DNA from: Acanthamoeba sp. SK_2022b
Taxonomy: Eukaryota > Discosea > Longamoebia > Acanthamoebidae
NCBI GenBank assembly: GCA_027943245.1
Contig: JANDJZ010000640.1
Span: forward strand, 1-22,583
Direction of reading: 5' to 3'
DNA length: 22,583 bases
Numbering within the stretch: the first letter of the stretch is position 1; each line of letters starts with the position of its first letter. Below the pieces are notes generated by a model that was not told the DNA's origin, did not search any database, and was given only the letters and a program-made list of their open reading frames with translations. Both the position numbers and the translations under genes were made by a program. Of this stretch, positions 1 through 9,500 are shown one piece after another.

Positions 1-981
1 TCTCGAGCTCTTCACGACCGACGCCTACATCGGCCTGCGCTCAGTAGGTTCGTGCTGAGACTCTAGGCTCGAGCCCCCCCCCCACAAATCTCGTAAAGCA
101 ACGTTGTGCTCAACGGCGAAACGCGCGTGGGGACAGAGCAAGCCTACAGGTGGCAGCTCGAGTGGACGGAGGAGGGCTACATGTCGTACCTCGAGTGGGG
201 CCTGCACCACCGCGAGATCGTGTCCATGACCCCGCTCTCGCGGCGGCTGATCGACGACCGCACCGAGGCCAGCCTGAAGCGCGCCTACGACGCCCTCGTG
301 TTGGCCGTCAACAGAGAACGGAGCGAAGCCCGCCGCGAGAGCCGCGTCGAGCCCCACGACCTGCGCAAGCCCGGTAAGAGAAACAAATCGTGTGTGTGCT
401 GTGATGTGTGTGCGTGCGTGTGTGTGGCACTGCCTCTCGAGCAGCTGCTGACGTGGCATGACATGGCAGCAGGGAACGACCTCCTGGCGCAACTCAGCCA
501 ACAGGTCACAGAGCTGAAGGAGGAGCTCAAGAAGCAGCGCAAGGCCAGCAAGAAGCGGAGCAGGACAAGTGACGACGAAGATGACGAACGTGACCTCGAC
601 GAGGATGCGGACGACGAAGGAGAGTGCGAGGAGTACTCCTCGATGACCATGGAAACCGAAGGCGGCGACGACGACGATGACGATGAGGACCAACGCGAGG
701 AGGGGGACGAGTCATGTGTTGGCTCTGCCCCTCCGACCTGCGCGTGCGCACATGGAAAGGCTCAGAGCAGCAGGCTCTCCTCGTCCCTGAGGTGGAGCCC
801 CAAGAAGAGGAGGAGGACAATCACGCAAGATTGGTCGATGATCCTACAGCGGGCCGTGTCCTTCGTGCAGTCCGCACACCGAGCTGACAGCAACCGCGAC
901 GAAGATGACGAGTTGCCCCTGACTCGCCGCCGTCGCCACAGGCTTTCGCTGCCCTTGCCTCAGCCCCACCCGCACGAGTAG
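1..981 (+). CDS. 3' part of an unrecognised, highly charged, probably nuclear protein (5' end outside window)
   Basis: I do not recognise the family. Exons read as about 2-51, 99-373 and 473-981, with a TAG stop at 979-981. The 373/473 junction is phase 1 and keeps one frame across a 99-nt intron (gtaaga...cag). The first junction is uncertain: the small upstream exon only joins in frame with a gtgctg donor at 52 and a 47-nt intron. The middle exon encodes a folded-looking Trp/Leu-rich part (WQLEWTEEGYMSYLEWGLHH). The last exon opens with a heptad-like coiled coil (LLAQLSQQVTELKEELKKQ) and basic clusters resembling nuclear localisation signals (KKRSR, SPKKRRR). It then has long Asp/Glu runs and a basic C-terminus (RRRRHR). 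Alternating acid and base tracts suggest a nuclear or chromatin-associated protein, but this is inference from composition only. Confidence 0.6.
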
Positions 982-1015
982 CGGAGGTTATCCTTTTTTC
1001 TCTTGTCCCTTGGAA

Positions 1016-1021
1016 AATAAA
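1016..1021 (+). promoter_or_regulatory. Poly(A) signal AATAAA of the first gene
   Basis: A canonical AATAAA hexamer lies 35 nt after the TAG at 979-981, followed by a T-rich stretch. Position and sequence fit the 3' end signal of the upstream gene. Confidence 0.55.
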
Positions 1022-1042
1022 CTCTTTTTTTTCTTATTTTTT

Positions 1043-1049
1043 TATAAAA
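1043..1049 (+). promoter_or_regulatory. Candidate TATA box of the dual-specificity phosphatase gene
   Basis: TATAAAA lies 34 nt before the ATG at 1083, in a T-rich context. If used with ordinary TATA-to-start spacing, the 5' UTR would be only a few nucleotides. It sits about 20 nt after the poly(A) signal of the upstream gene, so the promoter and the upstream terminator share one small spacer. Confidence 0.4.
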
Positions 1050-1082
1050 GCAAAACACAAGCAAGCACAAGGGACAAGGGCG

Positions 1083-2012
1083 ATGGACAACTTCAGCCTG
1101 GGACAGCTCAAGACAGTGGTGGATGTGGAGATGCACGAGATGGTGCCCGGCTTCCTCTTCCTCGGCAGCGTTCGTGCTGCCGTGTCGGTGGAGCGCCTCC
1201 GCGAGCGGAACATCACGCACGTGCTCACCGTGAGCGACGTCATGCTGCGCCGCACGCGCGAGGCCTTTGGCCCCTCCCACCACCTCCACATCAACGTGCT
1301 CGACTCGCCCAACGAGTCCCTCTCCCGCCACTTTGCCGTGGCCTTGGACTTCATCGGTGCGCGCCGGCTTTCAGTTCAGCGCAAAGACCGCAAGGCGGCC
1401 AATTGGTCGCGCTGACGTCACGCCTCTCTTGGGGGGGTGGGCGCATGAAAGAGCGCTCGCGGGAGGCGGGAGGCAAGATCCTGGTCCACTGCACGGCGGG
1501 CGTGTCGCGCTCGGCCTCGGTCGTGATAGCCTACCTCATGCGCGCGCACGGGCTTACCCTCAAGCAGGCCTTCATCCACGTCAAGCAACGGCGCACGGGT
1601 GTGCGGTAACGTGTCATAGCTTCCTACGCATAACTGTTCACTGCGCAGCACGCGCACGATGTGCAAACGATGACCAACGTGGCGACAAACGACAGGCCCA
1701 ACGGAGGGTTCATGGAGCAACTTGACGCCTTCGAGCGGGAGCTCCACGGAAGCTCGTCTACCACGACCTTTGAGCTAGTACGTGCCACAACACACGGCGT
1801 GGTTGCGTTGTGGCTAACGTGGTGCCGTTCCGGTGGTGGCGTCGCAGAAGAACATAACCGCCGTGTACCGCAAGGAGTGGCTGCCGGCCCTGAGCGGCCG
1901 AGAGCCCGAGCCGCTCCCAGCGCCCACCCCGCGAAGCTCACCACCTCCAGCAGCAACGGCGCCAAACGAGAAAGAGAAGACGAGCAGGGCGGAGGGTGCT
2001 CACGAGTCGTGA
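1083..2012 (+). CDS. Dual-specificity protein phosphatase (DUSP/MAP kinase phosphatase-like)
   Basis: Exons 1083-1356, 1452-1605, 1696-1777 and 1848-2012 join to 675 nt, 224 aa, with every phase consistent. The fold begins with the DUSP opening strand (VPGFLFLGSVRAA). It continues with the general-acid loop (HINVLDSPNE, Asp74) and the catalytic P-loop VHCTAGVSRSAS (Cys105, Arg111). It closes with the typical helix (TLKQAFIHVKQRR then RPNGGFMEQLDAFE). By family, it should remove phosphate from Tyr and Ser/Thr of protein substrates, often MAP kinases. No kinase-binding or CH2 domain is present, so it is an atypical small DUSP. The last exon adds a Pro/Ala/Ser-rich tail with no motif. Intron 1 contains a perfect TGACGTCA. 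The gene converges on msrA with a 100-nt gap. Confidence 0.93.
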
Positions 2013-2112
2013 GACAAGAAGCTATATGCAGTGTTATACCGTGAAGCGAATCATGGCGCCAAGTGTAGAGGGCCGGCAATGAACGATTTCGCGGCCAGGC
2101 GTGAAGGCGTGC

Positions 2113-2509
2113 TCACCAACGGAGCCTGTGGTTGCAGTAGCCGCTGGGGTTCTTCTCCAAGTAGAGCTGGTGGTAGTCCTGTAGACCGAAGACGACGGAA
2201 GACGTGAGACATCGAGTAATTCGAGTGACATCGAGAGCCGTACCTCGGCCGACCAGTATTGGCCCGCGGGGACGATCAGGGTGACAATCTTGGAGCGAGG
2301 GTAGTGCTCCTTCTGCACCTTTTCCATCACCTCCTCAGCCACCTCTGCGCTCACCAAAATGCAACGGCGTGAGTTGTCCGCACATTGAGACAATGCCTAC
2401 ACTTGAGGCGAATACGCACTCTTCTGCTCGGGCGTGTGGTAGAAGATCACCGAACGGTACTGGGTGCCCACATCGTTGCCTGTACAACGCGCCACAGTCA
2501 GTGTGTGTT

Positions 2510-2569
<60 letters not shown>

Positions 2570-3079
2570 AAAGATCAAGCGAGGTGAGCGAGGGCATGTA
2601 CCTTGACGATCGGGAGTGGAGGCGTCGTGAATGCGGAAGAAGAACTCAACCAGGCTCGCGTAGTCCACGGCGTCCTTCTTGAATTCGAGCTTGGCCACTG
2701 CACAGATGTGACACGCCGCCGGGTGAGGGTCACCACGCGGCCACGATGAGTATATTGCGACCACCAAAGCAGGACGAGACAGAGCCGGACTTGGGAAGGA
2801 TTGGGAGGAGGGACGTGCCTTCGGCGTGGCCGGTGTCGCCATCGCAAACCTGACGGTAGGTGGGGTGGGCCTTGTCGCCGCCAGCGTAGCCGACTTCGGT
2901 GCTCACAAGGGCAGAGCCGAACTCCTTACGGAAGAACTTCTCCACACCCTACGCGCACATCAATCTCTCAGCTACATCTTCCAATAGAGCCGGCCACAAA
3001 CACCAGGTGCGACCCGTTGGCAACGTGCGCCCACACGTACCCAGAAGCAGCCAGCGCCAAACGTAGCGGTTTCGGTCAT
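2113..3079 (-). CDS. msrA: Peptide-methionine (S)-S-oxide reductase MsrA
   Basis: On the minus strand, exons 3079-3041, 2948-2819, 2697-2602, 2479-2420, 2344-2244 and 2178-2113 join to 492 nt, 163 aa. The active-site motif GAGCFW (Cys11) is split from [11 protein letters not shown] by a phase-0 intron. The remaining family blocks follow in order: [52 protein letters not shown], and the C-terminal resolving-cysteine tail GYCNHRLRW (Cys157). The enzyme reduces methionine-S-sulfoxide in proteins using thioredoxin. The intron after GHAE has a GC donor (GAAG/GCACGT), the only one that keeps frame and the conserved block. I chose the ATG at 3079 because it is the only in-frame ATG. The frame stays open upstream to about 3334 with a Ser/Arg/Leu-rich, transit-peptide-like sequence, so a spliced organellar isoform is possible. 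Confidence 0.93.
2512..2568. repeat. (TG)n microsatellite in msrA intron 3
   Basis: About 57 nt of TG dinucleotide on the plus strand, which is (CA)n in the sense of msrA. It lies inside the intron spanning 2480-2601. Confidence 0.95.
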
Positions 3080-3472
3080 TGCAGAGTTGCTGTACGGACT
3101 GTAGAGACGACGAGATGGGAACGCGGAAGTAGTGAGTGTGCTCCTCAGAGAAGCCGAAGTTGTTGAAAAGCTAAAGCCTGTAGCCCTCCTCGTGGTGAAA
3201 GGTTGCGCGTTGCTCGCGAGTAGCGAGAGAATCAAGATGCTTAAGAGTATGAAGGGAGGTGCGAATCTGCCGTTGCGTGGGCAGAGAATATGATGCGTTG
3301 TAGATGACAGTGCCGGGCGAGTATGCCTGTGCACTACATGACGTCAGGCAGACGCCGACAGGAAAACCGGCGATTCTCGTTCGCCGTGGAATTCGCGACA
3401 TGTTGTCGACAAATTAATTATGAAACCGTCTCTGCCGATCCTCCCGGTACAGGTGGAAGGCCGGCGGAGAAG
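3080..3472. other. Shared divergent intergenic region of msrA and AOAH
   Basis: This 393-nt stretch separates two divergently transcribed genes and must hold both promoters. It contains a perfect TGACGTCA palindrome at 3339-3346 and an AT-rich patch at about 3408-3424 (acaaattaattatg). No clear TATA box is visible near either ATG. The msrA frame remains open through most of it on the minus strand without an ATG. Confidence 0.6.
3339..3346. promoter_or_regulatory. TGACGTCA palindrome (CRE/ATF-type bZIP site) in the divergent promoter
   Basis: The 8-bp palindrome TGACGTCA matches the consensus bound by CREB/ATF bZIP factors. It is 134 nt before the AOAH ATG and 260 nt before the msrA ATG. An 8-mer can occur by chance, so function is inference. 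Confidence 0.25.
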
Positions 3473-6255
3473 ATGAAGGCTCTGGTGGTGCTTGTATTGA
3501 TCGCTGCCCTCACGTTCTCGTCCCTTCCGGCGCGAGTTGAAGGCAACGGATGGTCGTGCTTCTACTGCACCATCATCACCAACACCCTGTTCGAATATAC
3601 CCTCACTCACGGCAATGACATGGGCCTCGCCCTCGAACAGGTAACGCGCCGCTTCCCACCACCCACGGCGTGTGCAAAGATCTTGTTTGCTTATTATCAG
3701 GATGTGCGCGCAGATATGTTACCTGTTCCCGAAGGAGTACCAACGCACCTGCGAGGACCTCGTGTTCGTGGCCGGGCCTATTCTCATCAACCACTACGTT
3801 GCCGGTTCCAGTCCCGTACGACCTCCTCCTTGCGGCACGAAAGCGGCGGCCTCTCTTTTTCGTTGGCCGTGTTCATTTGCTAAATGGTAGATGGCGGCAG
3901 GACGAGGTGTGCATCGACGGGTTGCGCATCTGCGAGAAGCCCCAGTGCCTGCTCTTCTCCAACTCCTCCTCCTCTTCATCAGCCTCCGCTCGCGTTGGCC
4001 GAGGTGCGCCGCCCACCTGCGTTCGTTTTTTAGTCAACCACGCGCCTTTTTGTAACGCTCGTGTCTTGCCTGGCACAGCGGCGGGCGTGAGGGACCAGGT
4101 GCTGGCCTTGTTCGACAAGCTCGCTCGCATTCCTCGCAAGTCCGTGCGCAGTGAGCCCGTTGTGGACCATCTGCCCCTCATCGACGATGACGATGACCGC
4201 TTCTCCAGTACGACTTTATCATCTATCTTCTAACCGCAATTGCAACCGACTTGACCGACGGTCCACCCACATGCTTGCATGTGTGTCCGTGTTGCGCAGC
4301 ATTCAAGACTCTGCGCGGTACCTCGTGGCGCGGAAAGGACTGCGACGACAATGACCCCACCGTGTATCCCGGCCGCAAGGCTGCCCCCAGCGTACGCGCA
4401 TCGCTTTCAGTTCGCGTGTGGCGTCGGTCCGAGACTGATCTGGGGAGCGATCGCCTGGCTGGGCGGACAACGCAGGGCAAGGCGGGCGCCGACTACAACT
4501 GCAACGGCATCAACGGCGTGGACCCCACGTCGGGCCGACCGTGGAAGGAGCTCCTGTGCGCCAACAGCCAGCAGATGGGAGCCGTGATTTTTGGCGACAG
4601 CGCTGCCGTGCGTTCCTCGCCCCCCCCCCCGAGCCTGGTGTCGGTCACGAGCGTAACCGAACGCGTGCTCCACTCCAGGCGCACTTCAGCATCAAGCCCG
4701 AGTGGCTCGAGGGCCAGTACATCAACTCGTCCACCTACTCTGATCTGGTGTTCGGGGCCACCAACGAACTCGACTGGCCCCACAAGAGCTGGTCGGTCTC
4801 CGCTTAACCCCCCCCCCCACAAACCCCAATGATAGTCTCAAGCTCACGCGTGCTCGACTTGGCGTAGGGTGAGCGGCCACGTGCAGGACCCCTTCGTCGA
4901 TTCGCTCTACCTCCGCCTCCGCAAGCAGAACCTGTGCAATCATCGCGATTACCAGAACATCGCCGGTAGGGCCCTCTCCCATTGGCCACAAGCGGCGGGC
5001 GGAGCGAGTGCTTGCTCACTGGGTGTGCGCGCGCATGCATTTGGCTGATGATTGGGCTCCTCTACGTTTCAGTGAACGGCGCCAACTCGCTCAAGTTGAA
5101 GAGCATCGTCCCGACCGTGGCGAGGAATGCCAGCGTGGATCAGCCCGTGCTCGCGGTGTACGCCAACATCGGCAACGACATCTGCAGCGAGCGTCCCAAC
5201 CTCGACCACGTACGCTGCTGCGTTCACACGTACACGCACACACGTTCTCGCTCACGCACTCTGATCACTCTCCTCCGCCGATGTGTGCAGATGACCACGG
5301 TGGCCGACTTCACGAGCAATGTCCTCTCCACCCTCAAGTATCTGGACTCGGGCGTGCTGCCCGCGGGAAGCCACGTCCTTCTTGTCGGCGTACGTTCTCA
5401 CTCCCCCGCCCGCCCCCTCTCCCTCTGGGCTCCTCTGATGATGACGACGACGACGATGATGATGATGATGGCGGTGATGATGGTGATGATATGACTGCAA
5501 AAATCGTTAGTTGGTCGACGGGCGCTTCCTGTGGGACACGCTGCGCACCGAGAAGAACCCCATCGGGCCCACCTACGAACACGTCTACTCCTGGCTGGCC
5601 TGCATCGGAATCAACCCCTGCTGGCAGTGGTACACAGGCACCTCTTGACACTTCCCAGACAAGTGACGCTCGCGTGCACTCAAACGGGGGGCGTGGTGGC
5701 TGCCAGGCTGAACCCCAACGCCACCATCCGCAACGCCGCGTCGACTCGCGCGGCTCAGTTGAGCGACGTGCTGCTGCAGATCTCGAAGAACAGCACCTTC
5801 AAGCACTTTGACACGGCCTACGTGCCCTTCCCCCTCGCCCAGATCGCCCAGGAGTGGGAGAAGCGGGGCGGCAAGGCCTCCGACCTCATTGAGCCCGTCG
5901 ACGGTGTGTGCTACTCCCTCCCTCTTTCTCTCTCTCTCTCTCTCTCTCCCACACACACACACACACACACAGCCCGGTGGTCTCACATCAGTTGGTGTGT
6001 GGCAGGCTTCCATCCGAGCCAAATTGGACACTACCTCATTGTACGCCACCGCAATATTAACTGTGCGCCAGGCGACGTGCCCAATTGGCGCTTTGCCGGC
6101 AACCGGTTTTCATTAATGTTGTGTTTTGTTGTGTTGTGCAACAGGCTGGGTACGTGTGGGATTGGCTGGGGCAGACTCGTCCCGAGTGGATTCCCGCGGC
6201 CAACCCCAACAACGCGCGCATCGTCCAACTCTTTGGCGACCAGGGTGGCTACTAG
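3473..6255 (+). CDS. AOAH: Acyloxyacyl hydrolase (lipopolysaccharide-deacylating, saposin plus GDSL lipase)
   Basis: Fourteen exons: 3473-3640, 3714-3815, 3901-4003, 4079-4207, 4300-4391, 4476-4607, 4679-4791, 4868-4965, 5073-5209, 5291-5389, 5511-5629, 5707-5903, 6006-6040 and 6145-6255. They total 1635 nt, 544 aa, close to the animal enzyme. A signal peptide (about residues 1-23) precedes a saposin-B domain with the six-cysteine pattern (Cys29, 32, 58, 69, 94, 101). Next are Asp-rich calcium-binding loops (PLIDDDDDRFS, GKDCDDNDPTVYPGRK, DYNCNGINGVD). The lipase domain follows with GDSAAAHFSIKPEW (Ser240 nucleophile) and EPVDGFHP (Asp496, His499). It ends in FGDQGGY. By family it removes secondary acyl chains from lipid A in lysosomes or outside the cell. 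All catalytic residues are intact, and proteolytic maturation as in animals is plausible. A Ser-rich insert (about residues 111-120) follows the saposin domain. Confidence 0.94.
5437..5490. repeat. (GAT/GAC)n microsatellite in AOAH intron 10
   Basis: An imperfect GAT/GAC trinucleotide tract of about 54 nt lies within the intron 5390-5510. The exons on both sides match AOAH, so the tract is intronic, not an acidic protein run. Confidence 0.9.
5927..5971. repeat. (CT)n(CA)n compound microsatellite in AOAH intron 12
   Basis: About 22 nt of CT is followed by about 22 nt of CA, inside the intron 5904-6005. The CT part could also serve as a pyrimidine tract, although it is not next to the acceptor. 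Confidence 0.9.
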
Positions 6256-6552
6256 ACTTATGCGCCACCATGCCTTTCTGTTCTAGCGCTTATAAAGTAA
6301 AGCCCCGTCTCATCTCTGCGGGGGTTACCGTTGTACCGCGAGGTTTTGTCCTTTTGAGAGGAGGCACGTGTTCTTACCTTGGCACGAGGCCTTGGTTGGT
6401 ATTGGTCTCCTTTTGTCGCCACCGAATCTGAGGCGCCCGTATCCTAGCATCAGATAATTATATCTGTTGTTGTTGTTGGGAGTTGTTCTGGCAGAACGCC
6501 TGAATCCACTTCCGCAAATTTGCCACGGTCGAAAACACTCACCAAATCCACT
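6256..6552. other. Intergenic region between AOAH and the CUB-RasGAP gene
   Basis: This 297-nt stretch holds the AOAH 3' end and the promoter of the next gene. It contains TATAAAG near 6290 and a short AT-rich patch near 6455. I see no AATAAA, no tRNA A/B boxes and no convincing small gene. Confidence 0.5.
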
Positions 6553-9500
6553 ATGGCGCACACAAGGATGCTGGTGTTGGTGATCCTTATGCGTACTCTT
6601 CCTCGATGGCCACGTCTCTTGATTTTTAACCTGCATTTTATTAATCACTTGATGGATGTCCACGGCGTAAAGTGGGAGGATCGGCACTGGCAGGAGCGGA
6701 CAGCCCGTGCAGCGGGGGCGGGGTGATATGGCAGGAGTCGGCGGGCTACTTTGCTCTCGATGGCTCCCTCGAGCTGCCCGACGCCATCTTCAACTCCCTT
6801 TCCCTCTTCCCCTCCACACCACCCGCTGCTCTCACGAACTCGTCCCTCGACTGCACCTGGCTGCTCTATCCGAAACCGAACCCCAACGGTACTTGCCTTG
6901 ACCAGGCTTTTATTATTTGTATTTTATTGTTTTGTTTTCTTCTTCGTCGTCTTTTTTGGTCCAATTATTTATTTAATTATTTATTTATGACTTATTTATT
7001 TGCCTTATTTACTTGTTGTCATTTTTTGTTGTCGAGAACAGGCGGAAACGAGACCAACTCTACGACCTTGCGGCAAGTGTCCGTCTACATCGACGTTCTC
7101 CTTCTCGGCGCCGGCGACTCGATCACCTTCTACTCTGGCGCGTCGTCCTCTACTCCTGCCCTCATGAGGTTCGCATTTCCCTCGTCTTCCACATACACCT
7201 TCTCTCTACTCAGCGCAGCTCGCTGCTTCCCTCTCCTCACGACGTGGCCCGCTTGCCGTCTCAACTCGTGTTGTGGCCCTCTCTCCCTCCCGCAGCCACG
7301 CCGGCCCGCTCAGCGAGAGCGCGTCGGAGGTGGTCAGCTCCTACCCGGGCGAGCCGCTCCTCATTCGATTCGTGGGCAGCTCCTCCTCCGCCAAGAACTT
7401 TGGCGCCTACTTCCAAGCCGGTACCGTCTCGGCCCGCCCTTACCCCCCCCTCCGCGTGGCTGACGTGCGCGCGCGCAGGCACGTGTCTGATGGGAATCCA
7501 GAAGTTCCACCAAGCCGCGGGCCAGTTCAGCGACGGGAGCGGGTGGGCGGCCAACTACACCGAGCGATCCGATTGCGTCTTCCTCATCGGAGGTAGCCCC
7601 TGCCTCCCCCTCCCCCCCTCACACCTCCTCCCCTCACATCATGTGTGCGTGCGTGCGTGCGTGCAGGGACGGCGAACAATCAGGTGGACCTCGTCGTCCA
7701 GGGCGAGATCGAACTGAACTTTGATTTCCTGTACGTGCGCGACGGCACCTCGGAAGACGGTAACTGGCGATCTCTCCCCCCCCCTCCAATTCTAATCGCC
7801 GCGGCGTGTCCGAACGAGCGCCGCTCACCTGGCGGGTGTGGTGGGGCAGCCCCGCTGGTGGCGATCTACACGGGGACCATCAACGAGACGCTCCGGAGCA
7901 CCAGCGAGTCCCTCTACCTGCGGTTCACCACCGACAAGTCGGTTGTCTTTTCCGGATTCAACGCCACCTTCGCCCTCGTCCCGCTGGGTACCCCTCCCGC
8001 AACCCCGCCAGGCCACACTAATAATTATTTTTATTTTTTTAAAATTGAATAATTAATTTAATTATTATATTTCTGGATGTCAGCGGCGTGCACCAACACC
8101 GTCCTCACGGAGGCCAGCAAGTACTTCACCGACGGCTCGGCCGGCAACAGGTACCGCTAGCGAGTGTGTCACACAACGCGGGAGGTGGTGGGGGGCTCGC
8201 CATGCGACGCGGGATCTGACTCCCGCCCTTGCTGCTGCCGCACAGCTACGGGAACAACCTGGACTGCGAATGGCACATCGCCCCGACGGTCAAGGTGGGC
8301 GAGGTGAACCTCTACTTTGCCATGTTCGACGTGGCCGAGGGCGACTACGTCTCCATCTGGTCTGCGTACGGTCACCACCACCACCCACCACATTCTGATC
8401 ATCGTTTCATGGCGCCGTTCGCCACTCTCCGGTCGCGGCCTCGCTCTCGCTCATTTCTCTCTCTCTCTCTCTCTCTCTCCCCCCCGGTCGTGTGCGTTGC
8501 GTTGCGTTGCGTGTGTAGTGAGGGCGGAACCAAAATTTCGGAGTTGGCGCGCTACTCTGGCTCCTCAATTCCCGGTACGCTGCTCCCTGCCCCCCCCCCA
8601 AACCAACCCCGCCTCTCTCGCCTTGCTGTGTTGTGCTGTGCTCGTGGGGGTGGGGGTGGGGGCTGACGGCTCATCCACTCGCTCGGCAGACCCGATTCGG
8701 TACCAGGGCGACGAGCTCATCGTGCACTTCCACACCGACGGCCACACCGTGGCCCAGGGCTGGGACGCCGTCTACTCGGCCGGTCAGTGCCCCCCCCCCT
8801 CCTCTCCCCCTCTCCCCCCGCTCGAGGCCTGGGCGAGACGGTGGCCGTCTTCTCGCCTGACCGGTTTGGCTTGGCCGTGCGCGCGCGCGCGCAGGGTCGT
8901 GCCTTGCCCAGGGCACCGCGCAGGGCCCTCGTTCGGGCGAGGTGAGCGACGGCAGCGGAGACGACAGCTACAAGGACAGCCTCAGCTGCTTCTGGCTGAT
9001 CGACCTCTCGGCCGACCCGAACGTCGAGAAGTGCGTGGGCGCCCCCCCCCCACTATCTCCCCCAAGCGTCGCCCCCGTCTGATGGCCGGGACCTGCGTGG
9101 CTGGTGGCAGGATCGCGTTCGAGTTCACCATGTTTGATCTCGAGTACCGCTTCGACTACGTGGCGATCTACGACGGCGCCACCGTCACCTCCCCCATGGT
9201 GGCCGAGTTCACCGGCTTCGCGCCCAACATCTCCGGCTACTCCACCTCGCGTACTCCTCCCCCTCTTCATCTCTCCACCTCGCGCGCCCCCCTTCCCTCA
9301 ACGCCGAGGTGGCGTGACGTGGCATGACGTGTCACCTCAACGACGCCGTGGTTCGTTGACGTGTAACGTAACTCTGCAGAGCCCAAGATGCTCATCAATT
9401 TTGTCACCGACTCCGACACCGGAGCCAACGGATGGGTCCTCAAGTACAACGCCCTCGACTTTGTGCGTACGTGCGCCCACCGCCGCCCGTTCGCCGTTTC

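Noticed and set aside
3701..3713. AOAH exon 2 acceptor at 3700 (tatcag) instead of 3713
   Set aside because: It has the better pyrimidine context but gives the wrong phase. The acceptor at 3713 restores the saposin cysteine pattern.
6256..6552. A tRNA or small RNA gene between AOAH and the CUB-RasGAP gene
   Set aside because: The segment has short GC-rich and T-rich patches but no A box/B box pair or cloverleaf that I could fold by eye.
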